A DNA stretch of 39,988 nucleotides from Xanthobacteraceae bacterium (GTDB lineage Bacteria; Pseudomonadota; Alphaproteobacteria; Rhizobiales; Xanthobacteraceae), in NCBI GenBank assembly GCA_030037065.1, contig JASHRW010000426.1, positions 1 to 39,988 of the forward strand, in the 5' to 3' direction. The first letter of the stretch is position 1, and every line of letters begins with the position of its first letter. Positions 23,844 through 32,347 of this stretch are shown piece by piece. A program made the translations under genes and the position numbers. Under the pieces are notes generated by a model. The model ran no database searches and had not been told where the DNA came from. It saw only the letters and a program-made list of their open reading frames with translations.

Positions 23844-24641
23844 TCATGCGTCCAAAAATTTTCGCACCAACGGTTCGAGCACATCCAGCCGCTCGACCTG
23901 CGGAACGTGGCCGCAATCCTCGATGATTTCCACGCGTGCGCCGGGAATGCGGGCGGCGAATTCCTTGGCGTAAACCACCGAGATCAGCGCATCGTCCTCG
24001 CCCCAGACGATCAAGGTCGGCGCCTTGACCCGGTGCAGCCGCTTTTTCAGCCCCTTGTCGGGAATCGGCCAGACGAATTTTCCGGTGGCGCCGAGCGCCC
24101 AGACCAGATCGGCGGTGATCACCGCCACCTGTTTTGGATCGTCCGGCATTTTCAGCGCCGCCTGCACGGGCGGCGAGTCGAGATGCTTATATAAAGTCGC
24201 CACCAGCTTATCCGGCGGCATCAGCATATAGGGTGCGACCGGGGCGTCGTCACGCCACAGCCCGACCGGGTCGAGCAGCACCATCTTGCTGACGCGTTCG
24301 GGCCGATGCGCGGCGAACTCGCAGGCCATCATGCCGCCGAACGAGGTGCCGATCACCGGCACCGCACCGAGCCCGAGCGCATCGAAAAGCTCCTCGTAAA
24401 TCAGGAGGAGGTCCCACAAGCTTTCGACCGCGTAGATGGAGTCGCGCGCGGTTTCGCCGGTGCCAGGGTGGTGGGGCGCATAGACCGTGTAACGCCCGCA
24501 CAATCCCTCGACGAACGGGTCCCAGATCGGGCCACCCGCAGCGTGCAGATAGACGAGCGGCGGCCCGCTGCCGGCGGTTTTCACCTTGGCTTCGAAATTG
24601 CAGTGCTTGATCGAGATCGTCTTTATCGTGGAGGCAACCAT
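23844..24641 (-). CDS. Alpha/beta hydrolase (C-C or ester hydrolase type)
   Basis: This is a 265-residue hydrolase with LVYLHAAGGPIWDP as the oxyanion region (HAAGG at 33-37), GTSFGGMMA with the nucleophile Ser100, an acid Asp in IVWGEDDALI near residue 215, and His in EDCGHVPQVERLD near 243. The triad is complete. The sequence pattern is close to meta-cleavage product and 3-oxoadipate enol-lactone hydrolases of aromatic degradation, but no dedicated family is certain. It ends 54 bp after the flavin monooxygenase gene upstream on the same strand, and the two may be co-transcribed. Confidence 0.85.
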   Translation of the reverse strand: MVASTIKTISIKHCNFEAKVKTAGSGPPLVYLHAAGGPIWDPFVEGLCGRYTVYAPHHPGTGETARDSIYAVESLWDLLLIYEELFDALGLGAVPVIGTSFGGMMACEFAAHRPERVSKMVLLDPVGLWRDDAPVAPYMLMPPDKLVATLYKHLDSPPVQAALKMPDDPKQVAVITADLVWALGATGKFVWPIPDKGLKKRLHRVKAPTLIVWGEDDALISVVYAKEFAARIPGARVEIIEDCGHVPQVERLDVLEPLVRKFLDA

Positions 24642-24695
24642 GTTTCACATCCGCTGCTGCATTGAGGTGATCGCGGAACGCTCTGCGCAATCGCG

Positions 24696-25964
24696 TCAGG
24701 CCGTTGCCCTCTCGCGCTGTTGCGCTCCGCGCTTGCGCAGTGTCTTCGGCCACCAGTGATTTTCCCAATTCTGGTCTTCCCAGATTTTCTGCAAATGCGG
24801 GAGAACCTCGCGGCCGAACAGATCGATGTTCTTTTCCGCCTGGGCATGCGGCATGGAGCCGAACTGCAGCGCGACCATCAGGTGGCCGACATTGAGCCGC
24901 TTGGCCATGGCTTCGAGCTTGGCGCGAACCGTCGCCGGGCTGCCGACCACGACGAATTCCTTCTCGATCATGGCCTTCGCCTTCAGCGGTTTGAGATCGA
25001 CAGTGAAATCGCTGATTTGAATGAGGTCCTTACCGGAGAGAAAAATGTTCAACAGGCTCTTGTAGTCGGCGTTGCCTGGCGGAGAAATGTATCCGATCGG
25101 CAGATGCAGGAGCTTGTGATAGAAATATTCGACGTGCTTGCCGTATTCCTCTTCGGCCTTGCGGTCGGTTTCGGCAACGCCGACGATCTGGAGGAATGAC
25201 GCGCGATACGGATTGGCGTCCTTGCCCTTGGCCGCCGCGCGGGCCCAAAACCGGTCCATCACCTGTTCGGCCGATTTGCCGCCGAAATAGCTCAGATAGG
25301 CGTAGGGGAAATCCCGGTCATGGCAATAATCCCAGGTCGATGAACTGGCCGCGCCCGGGATCAAAACCGGCGGATGCGGCTCCTGCACCGGCCGCGGCCA
25401 CAGGTTCACTTTGGGCAACTGGTTGTACTTGCCGTTCCAGGCGAAGAATTCCTTGGCCGTCCATGCCTTGAGCATCAGGTCGACGCCCTCGCGCCAGCGC
25501 TCGCGATGCTCCATCGGCGTGATGCCGTTGCTGATCGACACGTCATTGCCCAGTCCAGTCGGCAGGCCGGCGATCAGCCGGCCGCCGCTGAGGCAATCGA
25601 GCACGGCATATTCCTCGGCAAGTCGAATGGGCGGACACGACGAAATGGTGGCGCCGAGCTGGACCAGCGCGACATGATCGAGGCCCTGGTCGCGCGTCAT
25701 CCTGGCCAGGGTGGCGCCGAACAAATTTGGATTGCACATGAAGCCGTAAGGATTCTGATGGTGTTCGTTGAGGCCGACGCCGTCAAAGCCGAGCTTTGCC
25801 GCCAGCATCAGTTCATCGATCGACCAGTTGTAATAATCGGTCACTTTGCTGGCGTCACCGTATTGCCACCACGGTGTATCGACCCATGCCGAGGCCAATC
25901 CCTTGGGGGGAAAGTCCGCGGGCAAATCGCGGTAGGGCATGAAATGAAACATCGTGACCTTCAT
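24696..25964 (-). CDS. Luciferase-like (LLM class) flavin-dependent monooxygenase
   Basis: This is a 422-residue protein of the bacterial luciferase-like TIM-barrel family. LAAKLGFDGVGLNEHHQNPYG near residue 55 is the NEHH-type start seen in family members. HVALVQLGATISSCPPIRLAEEYAVLDCLSGGRLIAGLPTG lies in the barrel around residues 95-137, and the tail includes PATVRAKLEAMAK. These enzymes use reduced FMN, delivered by a separate reductase, and O2 to attack alkanes, heterocycles, sulfonates or amines. No flavin reductase gene is seen in this window. The ATG follows a GGAGGT site. It lies in the leftward run with a hydrolase and an alcohol dehydrogenase. Confidence 0.88.
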   Translation of the reverse strand: MKVTMFHFMPYRDLPADFPPKGLASAWVDTPWWQYGDASKVTDYYNWSIDELMLAAKLGFDGVGLNEHHQNPYGFMCNPNLFGATLARMTRDQGLDHVALVQLGATISSCPPIRLAEEYAVLDCLSGGRLIAGLPTGLGNDVSISNGITPMEHRERWREGVDLMLKAWTAKEFFAWNGKYNQLPKVNLWPRPVQEPHPPVLIPGAASSSTWDYCHDRDFPYAYLSYFGGKSAEQVMDRFWARAAAKGKDANPYRASFLQIVGVAETDRKAEEEYGKHVEYFYHKLLHLPIGYISPPGNADYKSLLNIFLSGKDLIQISDFTVDLKPLKAKAMIEKEFVVVGSPATVRAKLEAMAKRLNVGHLMVALQFGSMPHAQAEKNIDLFGREVLPHLQKIWEDQNWENHWWPKTLRKRGAQQRERATA

Positions 25965-26012
25965 GGTCGCACCTCCGTGTCACACTTTTTGGCCGGACAT
26001 TGCCGATTCGGA

Positions 26013-27134
26013 TCAGAGCTTGCCGAAGCGAACGATCGGCTTGACGGTGAGTCCGCGTTCGCTGTCACTCGCCGCCTCGTTGATGTGGTCGAGCGGATAG
26101 AATTTGGTCAATCTGTCGAACGGGAAGCGGCCCTGCATATACAGGTCGACAAGCTGCGGAATGAATATGTCCGGCACGCTGTCACCCTCGATGATGCCGT
26201 ACAGCGTTTTCGACATCTGCATGAACTCGGTCACGTCGAGCTTGATATCGGTGCCGGGCGGCGCCGCGCCGACGATGCCGCACATGCCACGCACGCCGAG
26301 TGCGTCGACGGCTTGCCGCACGACTGGACTCAATGCCGTGGTCTCAAGACTGAAGGCAACGCCGCCGCCCGTGATCTCCTTGATTGCCGCCACGGGATCT
26401 TGCTCCTTGGCATCGACCGTATGCGTCGCCCCGACCTCTTTGGCGAGCGCAAGCCGCGCGGGCACGATGTCGACGGCGATGATCGTGGTCGCGCCGACGG
26501 CGCGCGCCGCCATCACGGCACTCAATCCGACCGCGCCCGCGCCGAACCCAGCGAAGGACGCGCCGGGGCCGACTTTGAGCGAATTCATCACCGCGCCGGC
26601 GCCGGTTTGGATGCCGCAGCCGAGCGGCCCTAGTAATTCAAGCGGCGCATCCTTGCGCACTTTCACGACATTGCGCTCATTGGCGAGCGCGAGCGTGCTG
26701 AACGACGATTGGCCGAAGAAGTGATCGTGCAGCTCTCCCTTGTCATCGCGCAGGCTGCGCGTGCCATCGACCCGCCCGCCGCTGAAATTATGCGCATTGA
26801 AGTTGAGACAGTTGGCAGGACGGCCTTCCTGGCACTGCCGGCAACGGCCACATGGCAAAAAGCTTAGGACCACGTGATCGCCAGGCTGCACCTTGGTGAC
26901 GGCCGCGCCCACGCTAGCAATGACGCCCGCGCCCTCATGCCCCAGCACGATCGGCTGCGGCACCGGATAGACCTGATCGCGCACGACCATATCGGTATGA
27001 CACATCCCGGTCGCGACAATGCGCACCAAGACCTCGTCAGCGCGCGGCGTTTCGAGCTGCAGCGTCTCGATGCTGAACGGACCGCCTTTACGGCGAACAA
27101 CAGCGGCGGTTACAGCATTCGACGAGGCCAGCAT
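26013..27134 (-). CDS. Zinc-dependent alcohol dehydrogenase (aryl-alcohol type)
   Basis: This is a 373-residue medium-chain dehydrogenase. Catalytic zinc ligands are Cys45 (GMCHTDM), His66-Glu67 (GHEGAG) and a later Cys in LGPLGCGIQTGAG. Structural zinc is held by Cys95, 98, 101 and 109 (CGRCRQCQEGRPANC). FAGFGAGAVGLSA is the Rossmann nucleotide site. The length and pattern fit the aryl/benzyl-alcohol dehydrogenase branch (XylB-like) rather than short yeast-type enzymes, but the substrate is an inference. The ATG at 27134 follows GGGGAGAGAAG; a 33-codon upstream extension lacks support. The gene diverges from importer 1, whose operator-like box lies 250 bp from this start. Confidence 0.88.
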   Translation of the reverse strand: MLASSNAVTAAVVRRKGGPFSIETLQLETPRADEVLVRIVATGMCHTDMVVRDQVYPVPQPIVLGHEGAGVIASVGAAVTKVQPGDHVVLSFLPCGRCRQCQEGRPANCLNFNAHNFSGGRVDGTRSLRDDKGELHDHFFGQSSFSTLALANERNVVKVRKDAPLELLGPLGCGIQTGAGAVMNSLKVGPGASFAGFGAGAVGLSAVMAARAVGATTIIAVDIVPARLALAKEVGATHTVDAKEQDPVAAIKEITGGGVAFSLETTALSPVVRQAVDALGVRGMCGIVGAAPPGTDIKLDVTEFMQMSKTLYGIIEGDSVPDIFIPQLVDLYMQGRFPFDRLTKFYPLDHINEAASDSERGLTVKPIVRFGKL

Positions 27135-27523
27135 GACTTCTCTCCCCGATAGTCCGACGATCCGCCAAGCGGACCACAATGAATTTACCGCGGCAGAAGA
27201 GAAGCTCCTAGTGCCGCCGGCAATCGGCCTCATGGGCCGAACCGCCGCGCGGGGAGGAGCACTCCGGTTCTCGGCAGCGCGGATCGCCGCAGGCCGCGCC
27301 GATTGTTAGACGCGTTTCCCGCAATTGTTCCCACTCGGTCAAATCCGCGCCCTAAACTATTCCAGTCGAATGCAAAAGTCTTTGTTCGCTTTGCGAACGC
27401 ACGACAAGTTTCTGGACCGGCCATTTCGCATACGTTATGGTGCGCGCAATCACCATTTTTGTTCAATCTGGTTCACCGTCAAACGGGCGACGCCGCAAGA
27501 AACCACACTCGGGGAGGAAGATA
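27135..27523. other. Divergent control region between alcohol dehydrogenase and importer 1
   Basis: This 389-bp stretch holds the promoters of a leftward dehydrogenase gene and the rightward liv operon. It contains a palindromic box at 27384-27398. No gene is supported. The binding protein gene starts at 27524, after a GGGGAGGAAG site. Confidence 0.6.
27384..27398. promoter_or_regulatory. GTTCG-N5-CGAAC palindrome, probable IclR-type operator
   Basis: GTTCGC and GCGAAC flank TTT as perfect 6-bp arms, 126 bp upstream of the first importer's binding protein gene. The same box type lies upstream of the hydroxylase at 33982-34015 and in the iclR divergent region at 34910-34943. A second box with 19-bp spacing, as at those sites, is not obvious here. 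Confidence 0.5.
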
Positions 27524-28864
27524 ATGAGATCGAGCAACCGGACTGAAACCCGGAAACCGTTAGCCGCCAAAATCGGCGTATCGCGGCGCGATTTCGTCAA
27601 GCGCGCAGCGGCTGGCGCCGGCGGCCTTGCGCTCGCCGGCAAAGTTTCGGCGGCTTTTGCCCAAGCGAGCGACGTGATCAAGATCGGATTTGTCAGTCCA
27701 CGCACCGGCCCGCTCGGCGGTTTCGGCGAATCCGATCCCTATGTGCTTAGCCTGGCGCGCAAGGCGTTCGCCAGCGGACTCGCCTCCGGCGGCAAGAAAT
27801 ACAAGGTCGAGATCCTCGACAAAGATTCGCAGTCGGATCCGGCACGCGCCAGCCAACTGGCGAAATCGCTGATCAACAACGACAACATCGATCTGATGCT
27901 CACGACATCGACACCGGAGGTGGTCAATCCGGTCGCTGATGCTTGCGATGCGGCCGGCATGCCGTGCGTATCCACCATCCTGCCCTGGGAATCGTGGTAT
28001 TTTGGTCGCGGCGGCAAACCGGGACAAAAACCGTTCCCGTTCAAGTGGAGCTTCCACTTCTCGTTCGGCGTCGCCCAATTCGCGCAGGCCTACATTTCCG
28101 AATGGAATAAGGCGCCGTTCCCGACCAACAAGAGGGTCGGCGTCATGTTCCCGAACGACGCCGACGGCAACGCCTTGCGGGAGCACATAATCCCGCTGTT
28201 CGAAAAGGCCGGTTTCACGGTGTTCGATCCGGGCGGCTACGAGGACGGCACCACCGACTATTCGGCGCAAATCGCGAAATACAAGCAAGCCGGAGTGCAA
28301 ATCTTTACCGGCGTGCCACTGCCACCCGATTTCGCCGTTTTCTGGCGGCAGGCCGCCCAGCTTGGTCTTGCCCGGACTGTCAAAATCCAGAGCATCGCCA
28401 AAACCGGCTTGTTCCCCTCGCAGATGGAAGCGCTGGGTTCGCTCGGCTATAACATTGCGGCCCTCGCTTATTGGCACCCGACCTTCCCGTACAAGTCGCC
28501 GCTTACCGGTCACTCCTCTCAGGAGCTCGCCGACGGCTACGAAAAAACCACCGGGCGGCAATGGAACCAGCAGCTTGGCGGCACGCAATCGCTGCTCGAC
28601 GTCGGCGCCGAACTGCTCAGATCCACCGACCCAAAGAACAAGCAGGGACTCGTCGACAAGCTCAACACGTTCAAGGTCACCACCGCGGTTGGCGTCATCG
28701 ATTTCGCCCACGGGCCGGTGCCCCACGTCTCCACGACGCCGCTGATCGGCGCCCAATGGATCAAGGCCAAGCCGGGCAGCAAGCACAAGCTCGACCTGGT
28801 AATCGTCGACAACGCCGATGACCCCAACGTACCGATTGGTGCTAAGCTTAAGCCGTACAGCTGA
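27524..28864 (+). CDS. Liv-type ABC importer substrate-binding protein 1 (Tat-exported)
   Basis: This is a 446-residue periplasmic binding protein of the leucine/aromatic (peripla_BP_6) family. The N-terminus has a twin-arginine leader, VSRRDFVKRAAAG, cleaved near FAQA. The mature protein starts IKIGFVSPRTGPLGGF, typical of Liv-type proteins. It has DSQSDPARASQLAKSL, an unusual loop LPWESWYFGRG, and DGTTDYSAQIAKY. The same W-x-SW-x-x-GR loop occurs in the second binding protein at 35059, which shows they are paralogues. It heads a five-gene importer operon. The ligand may be a branched-chain amino acid or an aromatic acid; genomic neighbours favour an aromatic or amide compound, as an inference. 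Confidence 0.88.
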   Translation: MRSSNRTETRKPLAAKIGVSRRDFVKRAAAGAGGLALAGKVSAAFAQASDVIKIGFVSPRTGPLGGFGESDPYVLSLARKAFASGLASGGKKYKVEILDKDSQSDPARASQLAKSLINNDNIDLMLTTSTPEVVNPVADACDAAGMPCVSTILPWESWYFGRGGKPGQKPFPFKWSFHFSFGVAQFAQAYISEWNKAPFPTNKRVGVMFPNDADGNALREHIIPLFEKAGFTVFDPGGYEDGTTDYSAQIAKYKQAGVQIFTGVPLPPDFAVFWRQAAQLGLARTVKIQSIAKTGLFPSQMEALGSLGYNIAALAYWHPTFPYKSPLTGHSSQELADGYEKTTGRQWNQQLGGTQSLLDVGAELLRSTDPKNKQGLVDKLNTFKVTTAVGVIDFAHGPVPHVSTTPLIGAQWIKAKPGSKHKLDLVIVDNADDPNVPIGAKLKPYS

Positions 28865-28878
28865 GCTGAGGGTCAGGA

Positions 28879-29634
28879 TTGCAAGACACGGCCGCGAGCA
28901 GCGTCGACAGCGGCCTGCTCGTCGGCGCCGGTGTCTATAAAAGCTTCGGGGCGCTCAGCGTCCTCGAAGGCGTGAATTTCACGCTTGCCGCCAATGAGGC
29001 CGTCGGCATCGTCGGCCCGAATGGTGCCGGCAAGACCACCTTGCTCAATGTCCTTGCCGGCGCCTATCGGCCGACGACGGGCACGGTCTATTTCGAGGGT
29101 TCCGACGTAACGACGCTCGATGCCGCGGAGCGCTGCCGCATCGGCATAGCGCGTTCACACCAGATCCCGCGGCCCTTCGGCGGCATGACCGTGTTCGAAA
29201 ATTGCTTCGTCGCCGCGACCACCGGCGGCAATCTTTCGGGCCAGCGGGCCTATCAGTGCACCGTCGACTCGCTCGAACAATGTCAAATGCTGCACATCGC
29301 CAATCGCCGTGCCGAAACGCTCGGGCTCCTCGACCGCAAGCGCCTGGAGCTGGCGCGGGCGCTGGCAACCGGGCCCCGCGTGCTGCTGCTCGATGAGATC
29401 GGCGGCGGATTGACCGACGAGGAAGCCAATCACCTCGTCGAAACCATCCAGATTATGCGCAGCCGCGGACTCGCCATCGTCTGGATCGAGCACATCGTGC
29501 ACGTGCTTATGCGTGTGGTCGAGCGCCTGGTCTGCATGGATGCAGGGCGGATCATCGCCGACGGCAAGCCCGAGGCGGTGATCGCCGACGCCGCAGTGAT
29601 CGACGCCTATGTCGGCGGCAAGGCCGCGCCATGA
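28879..29634 (+). CDS. ABC importer ATPase 1 (LivG type)
   Basis: This is a 251-residue ATPase. Walker A is GPNGAGKTT (about 48-56), and Walker B is VLLLDEIGGGLT. The usual signature LSGGQ is replaced by ETLGLLDRKRLELARAL, a divergent form also found in the second LivG (36518). The partner LivF genes keep a normal LSGGEQQ. It begins with TTG at 28879 after GAGGGTCAGG, 14 bp from the end of the binding protein gene. Its stop overlaps the LivF start. Confidence 0.87.
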   Translation: MQDTAASSVDSGLLVGAGVYKSFGALSVLEGVNFTLAANEAVGIVGPNGAGKTTLLNVLAGAYRPTTGTVYFEGSDVTTLDAAERCRIGIARSHQIPRPFGGMTVFENCFVAATTGGNLSGQRAYQCTVDSLEQCQMLHIANRRAETLGLLDRKRLELARALATGPRVLLLDEIGGGLTDEEANHLVETIQIMRSRGLAIVWIEHIVHVLMRVVERLVCMDAGRIIADGKPEAVIADAAVIDAYVGGKAAP

Positions 29635-30353
29635 CGCTTCTCGCGGTCGAACAACTGGAGGCGCGTCATGGGCTTCTTCAGGCGGTCCGTGGGGTCAGTT
29701 TCACCGTCGATGCGGGCGAGACCTTTGCATTGGTTGGCGCCAATGGCGCCGGCAAGACGACGCTGCTGCGCACGATCGCCGGCGCGCATAGGCCCGCGGC
29801 CGGCCGCATCAGCTTCGACGGTGTCGATGTAACTGCTGTCCCCGCCTATGCCCGGCTTCGCACCGGCATTGCACTCGTCCCTGAAGGCCGACGGCTGTTT
29901 GCCGGAATGACGGTAAAGGAAAATCTGTTGGTTGCTGGGGCCTATGGCAGGCGGGGACATTGGACGCTCGAGACTGTGCTCGATGCTTTCCCGTTGCTGC
30001 AACGGCGGCTCAACAGCCGCGCGGGCAATCTATCCGGCGGCGAGCAGCAGGCCACTGCCATCGGCCGCGCCTTGATGACCAACCCCAAGCTGCTGTTGCT
30101 CGACGAAGTATCGCTCGGCTTGGCGCCGATCGCCGTCGAGGCCGTCTATCGCTCGCTTGAAGCCCTGATCAAAGCCAAGGCCACAATCATCGTGGTGGAG
30201 CAGGATATCGGGCGAGCGCTCGGTGTATCGACGCGCGTTGCCTGCATGCTGGAAGGCCGCATCATCCTCACCGGAAGCGCCAGGGACATGACCCGCGAAC
30301 AGGTGACCGAAGCCTATTTCGGTCTGCAGCGGGCGCGGCGGGCGACTTCATGA
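29631..30353 (+). CDS. ABC importer ATPase 1 (LivF type)
   Basis: This is a 240-residue ATPase pairing with LivG. Walker A is GANGAGKTT, the signature is LSGGEQQATAIGRAL, and Walker B is LLLLDEVSLGLAP. It is of the short LivF class. Start and stop overlaps (ATGA) on both sides show tight translational coupling in the order LivG, LivF, LivH, LivM. Confidence 0.88.
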   Translation: MTLLAVEQLEARHGLLQAVRGVSFTVDAGETFALVGANGAGKTTLLRTIAGAHRPAAGRISFDGVDVTAVPAYARLRTGIALVPEGRRLFAGMTVKENLLVAGAYGRRGHWTLETVLDAFPLLQRRLNSRAGNLSGGEQQATAIGRALMTNPKLLLLDEVSLGLAPIAVEAVYRSLEALIKAKATIIVVEQDIGRALGVSTRVACMLEGRIILTGSARDMTREQVTEAYFGLQRARRATS

Positions 30354-31252
30354 TCTGGATTACGCAGCTCCTCAACGGCGTGCTGCTCGGCGGCTATTAT
30401 GCGCTGCTCGCCTGCGGCCTTTCCTTCATGTTCGGCGTCATGCGCATCATCAATCTCGCCCATGGCGATCTCGCCATTTTGGGCGCCTGCGTCGTGTTTT
30501 TTGTCGCTGATGCGACTGGCATCTCGCCTTTCGTTGCGCTTGTGGTAGCGCTGCCGCTCATGGCGCTGATCGGCTTTGGGCTGCAGCGCTGGATGTTGGA
30601 ACGCAGCCTGCGCGCCGGCCTGCTGGTGCCGCTTTTGACCACGTTCGGATTGGCCATCATCATCGAAAACGGCCTGTTCGAATACTTTGGCGCCGACTCG
30701 CGCTCGCTGGCGCCCTATATCGGGGATTTCGCTTTCGACAGTTGGGCCATCACCGGCAACATCTATATCGGCTCGCTTGCCTTGCTCATTTTTGTGGTGG
30801 CCGTCGTCCTGCTAATCGGATTGAAGCTGTTTCTGACGCACACCTCGCTTGGTCGGGCGATACGCGCGACCGCGGAAGACTCAGACACCGCCGAGCTTGT
30901 CGGCATCAATGCCCGATACGTCTACGCCGTGGCCGCGGCAATCGCTGTGGCGTCGGCTGGACTGGCCGGTGTCTTTCTCGCCATGCGCGAGACCTTTTCT
31001 CCGTATTCTGGGCCGACCCAGCTCATCTTCGCCTTCGAAGCCGTGGTGATCGGAGGAGTCGGCTCGTTGTCGGGGACCCTGGTGGGCGGCATCGTGCTCG
31101 GCGTCGCGCAGACGTTCGGCGCCCAGATCAATCCTCAAGGCTTCCTCATCGCCGGTCACGTGGTCTTTCTGATCGTGCTCGCCGGGCGCCTGGCAGTTGG
31201 CGCGATACGGACCCGCGGCGGCATGTACGGATTATTTGCAAGGCGGCCATGA
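30350..31252 (+). CDS. ABC importer permease 1 (LivH type)
   Basis: This is a 300-residue inner-membrane permease with about eight helices. It opens with QLLNGVLLGGYYALLACGLSFMFGVMRIINLAHGDL, the LivH hallmark, and keeps the EDSDTAELVGIN cytoplasmic coupling loop and a VGGIVLGVAQTFGAQ helix. It forms the membrane channel with LivM, whose gene overlaps its stop by four bases. Confidence 0.9.
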   Translation: MIWITQLLNGVLLGGYYALLACGLSFMFGVMRIINLAHGDLAILGACVVFFVADATGISPFVALVVALPLMALIGFGLQRWMLERSLRAGLLVPLLTTFGLAIIIENGLFEYFGADSRSLAPYIGDFAFDSWAITGNIYIGSLALLIFVVAVVLLIGLKLFLTHTSLGRAIRATAEDSDTAELVGINARYVYAVAAAIAVASAGLAGVFLAMRETFSPYSGPTQLIFAFEAVVIGGVGSLSGTLVGGIVLGVAQTFGAQINPQGFLIAGHVVFLIVLAGRLAVGAIRTRGGMYGLFARRP

Positions 31253-32280
31253 AAAGCGAGGTCAGCAGCGAAACCCGCTTCATCGTCGAGCGATGGACGC
31301 CGTTATCTGCCGCAACGAGCATCGTCGCCGCAGCGCTGTTGGTGATGTTGGCATTCGGGCCGCTGCTGTTCGGTGCGAACATTGTCGACAATCTCACCAA
31401 TCTGTTCATTTACGTCATTCTGTCAGTGATGTGGAACGCACTCGCCGGTTATGGCGGCCTCGTCTCGGTCGGACAACAGACTTTCTTCGGACTCGGTGCC
31501 TATTTCGCCATCCAGCTCTCTTATTACGGCGTGGCAGTCTATCCCGCGCTTCTCCTCGGAGCAGCGGTCGCGGCGCTCGTCTCGTTGCCGATCTCGGCGC
31601 TGATGCTGCGGCTGCGGGCCGGCGAATTCGCCATCGGCATGTGGGTCGTCGCCGAACTTGCGCATCTCCTCGTCGCTCTGGATCCGCTCATCAACGGCGA
31701 GACCGGAGTTTCGCTGCTGGCGCTGAATGCTTTCAGCCCGAATACGCGCCGCGACGACAATTACTGGCTGGCGCTGGCGTCGATGGCGGTCCTGCTCGCC
31801 ATCGTCTTTGCTCTATTGCGCGGCCGGCTCGGCGCCTCCGTGCAGGCGATTCGGGACGATGAGGATGCGGCCACCTCGGTCGGCGTGAAGGTGATGCGCG
31901 GCAAGTGGATTATTTTCTTCCTGGCGGCCTTTGGCTGCGCGCTGGCCGGGACATTGTGGCTCGCGACCTCCATCACGTTCCAGCCCAACACCTATTTCGG
32001 CGTGCAATGGGCGGCCTACATGATCTTCATGGTGCTTGTCGGCGGTCTGGGCACTTTCGAAGGCCCGATCATCGGCGCCGTTATTTTTTTCCTGATCGAG
32101 TTCTTCTTCGGCCAGACCGGGGTATGGTACCTGATCGGACTGGGCGCGGCCGCCACGCTATTCGCGCTGTTTTTGCCGCGCGGTCTGTGGGGCACGATCG
32201 AGGACAAATTCGGATTGAGACTGCTGCCGGTCGGTTATCGCCTGCGCATGCTCGGTCCCCAGCGGGCGAACACAGATTAA
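31249..32280 (+). CDS. ABC importer permease 1 (LivM type)
   Basis: This is a 343-residue permease with about ten helices. LAGYGGLVSVGQQTFFGLGAY and RDDEDAATSVGVKV are the LivM marks. The ATG at 31249 overlaps the LivH stop; an open upstream extension is not used. It is the last gene of importer 1, and faces the hydroxylase gene tail to tail across a 67-bp gap. Confidence 0.9.
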   Translation: MKSEVSSETRFIVERWTPLSAATSIVAAALLVMLAFGPLLFGANIVDNLTNLFIYVILSVMWNALAGYGGLVSVGQQTFFGLGAYFAIQLSYYGVAVYPALLLGAAVAALVSLPISALMLRLRAGEFAIGMWVVAELAHLLVALDPLINGETGVSLLALNAFSPNTRRDDNYWLALASMAVLLAIVFALLRGRLGASVQAIRDDEDAATSVGVKVMRGKWIIFFLAAFGCALAGTLWLATSITFQPNTYFGVQWAAYMIFMVLVGGLGTFEGPIIGAVIFFLIEFFFGQTGVWYLIGLGAAATLFALFLPRGLWGTIEDKFGLRLLPVGYRLRMLGPQRANTD

Positions 32281-32347
32281 TTCTATGACGTCAAGCTGGA
32301 CGGCGGCTTGAGGGCATGAACGGGTAGCTCAACGCGAGCGCATCATC

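Noticed and set aside
32321-32345. tRNA-like string GGGTAGCTCAACG near 32321-32340
   Set aside because: It resembles a tRNA D-arm, but no acceptor, anticodon or T-arm could be folded around it.
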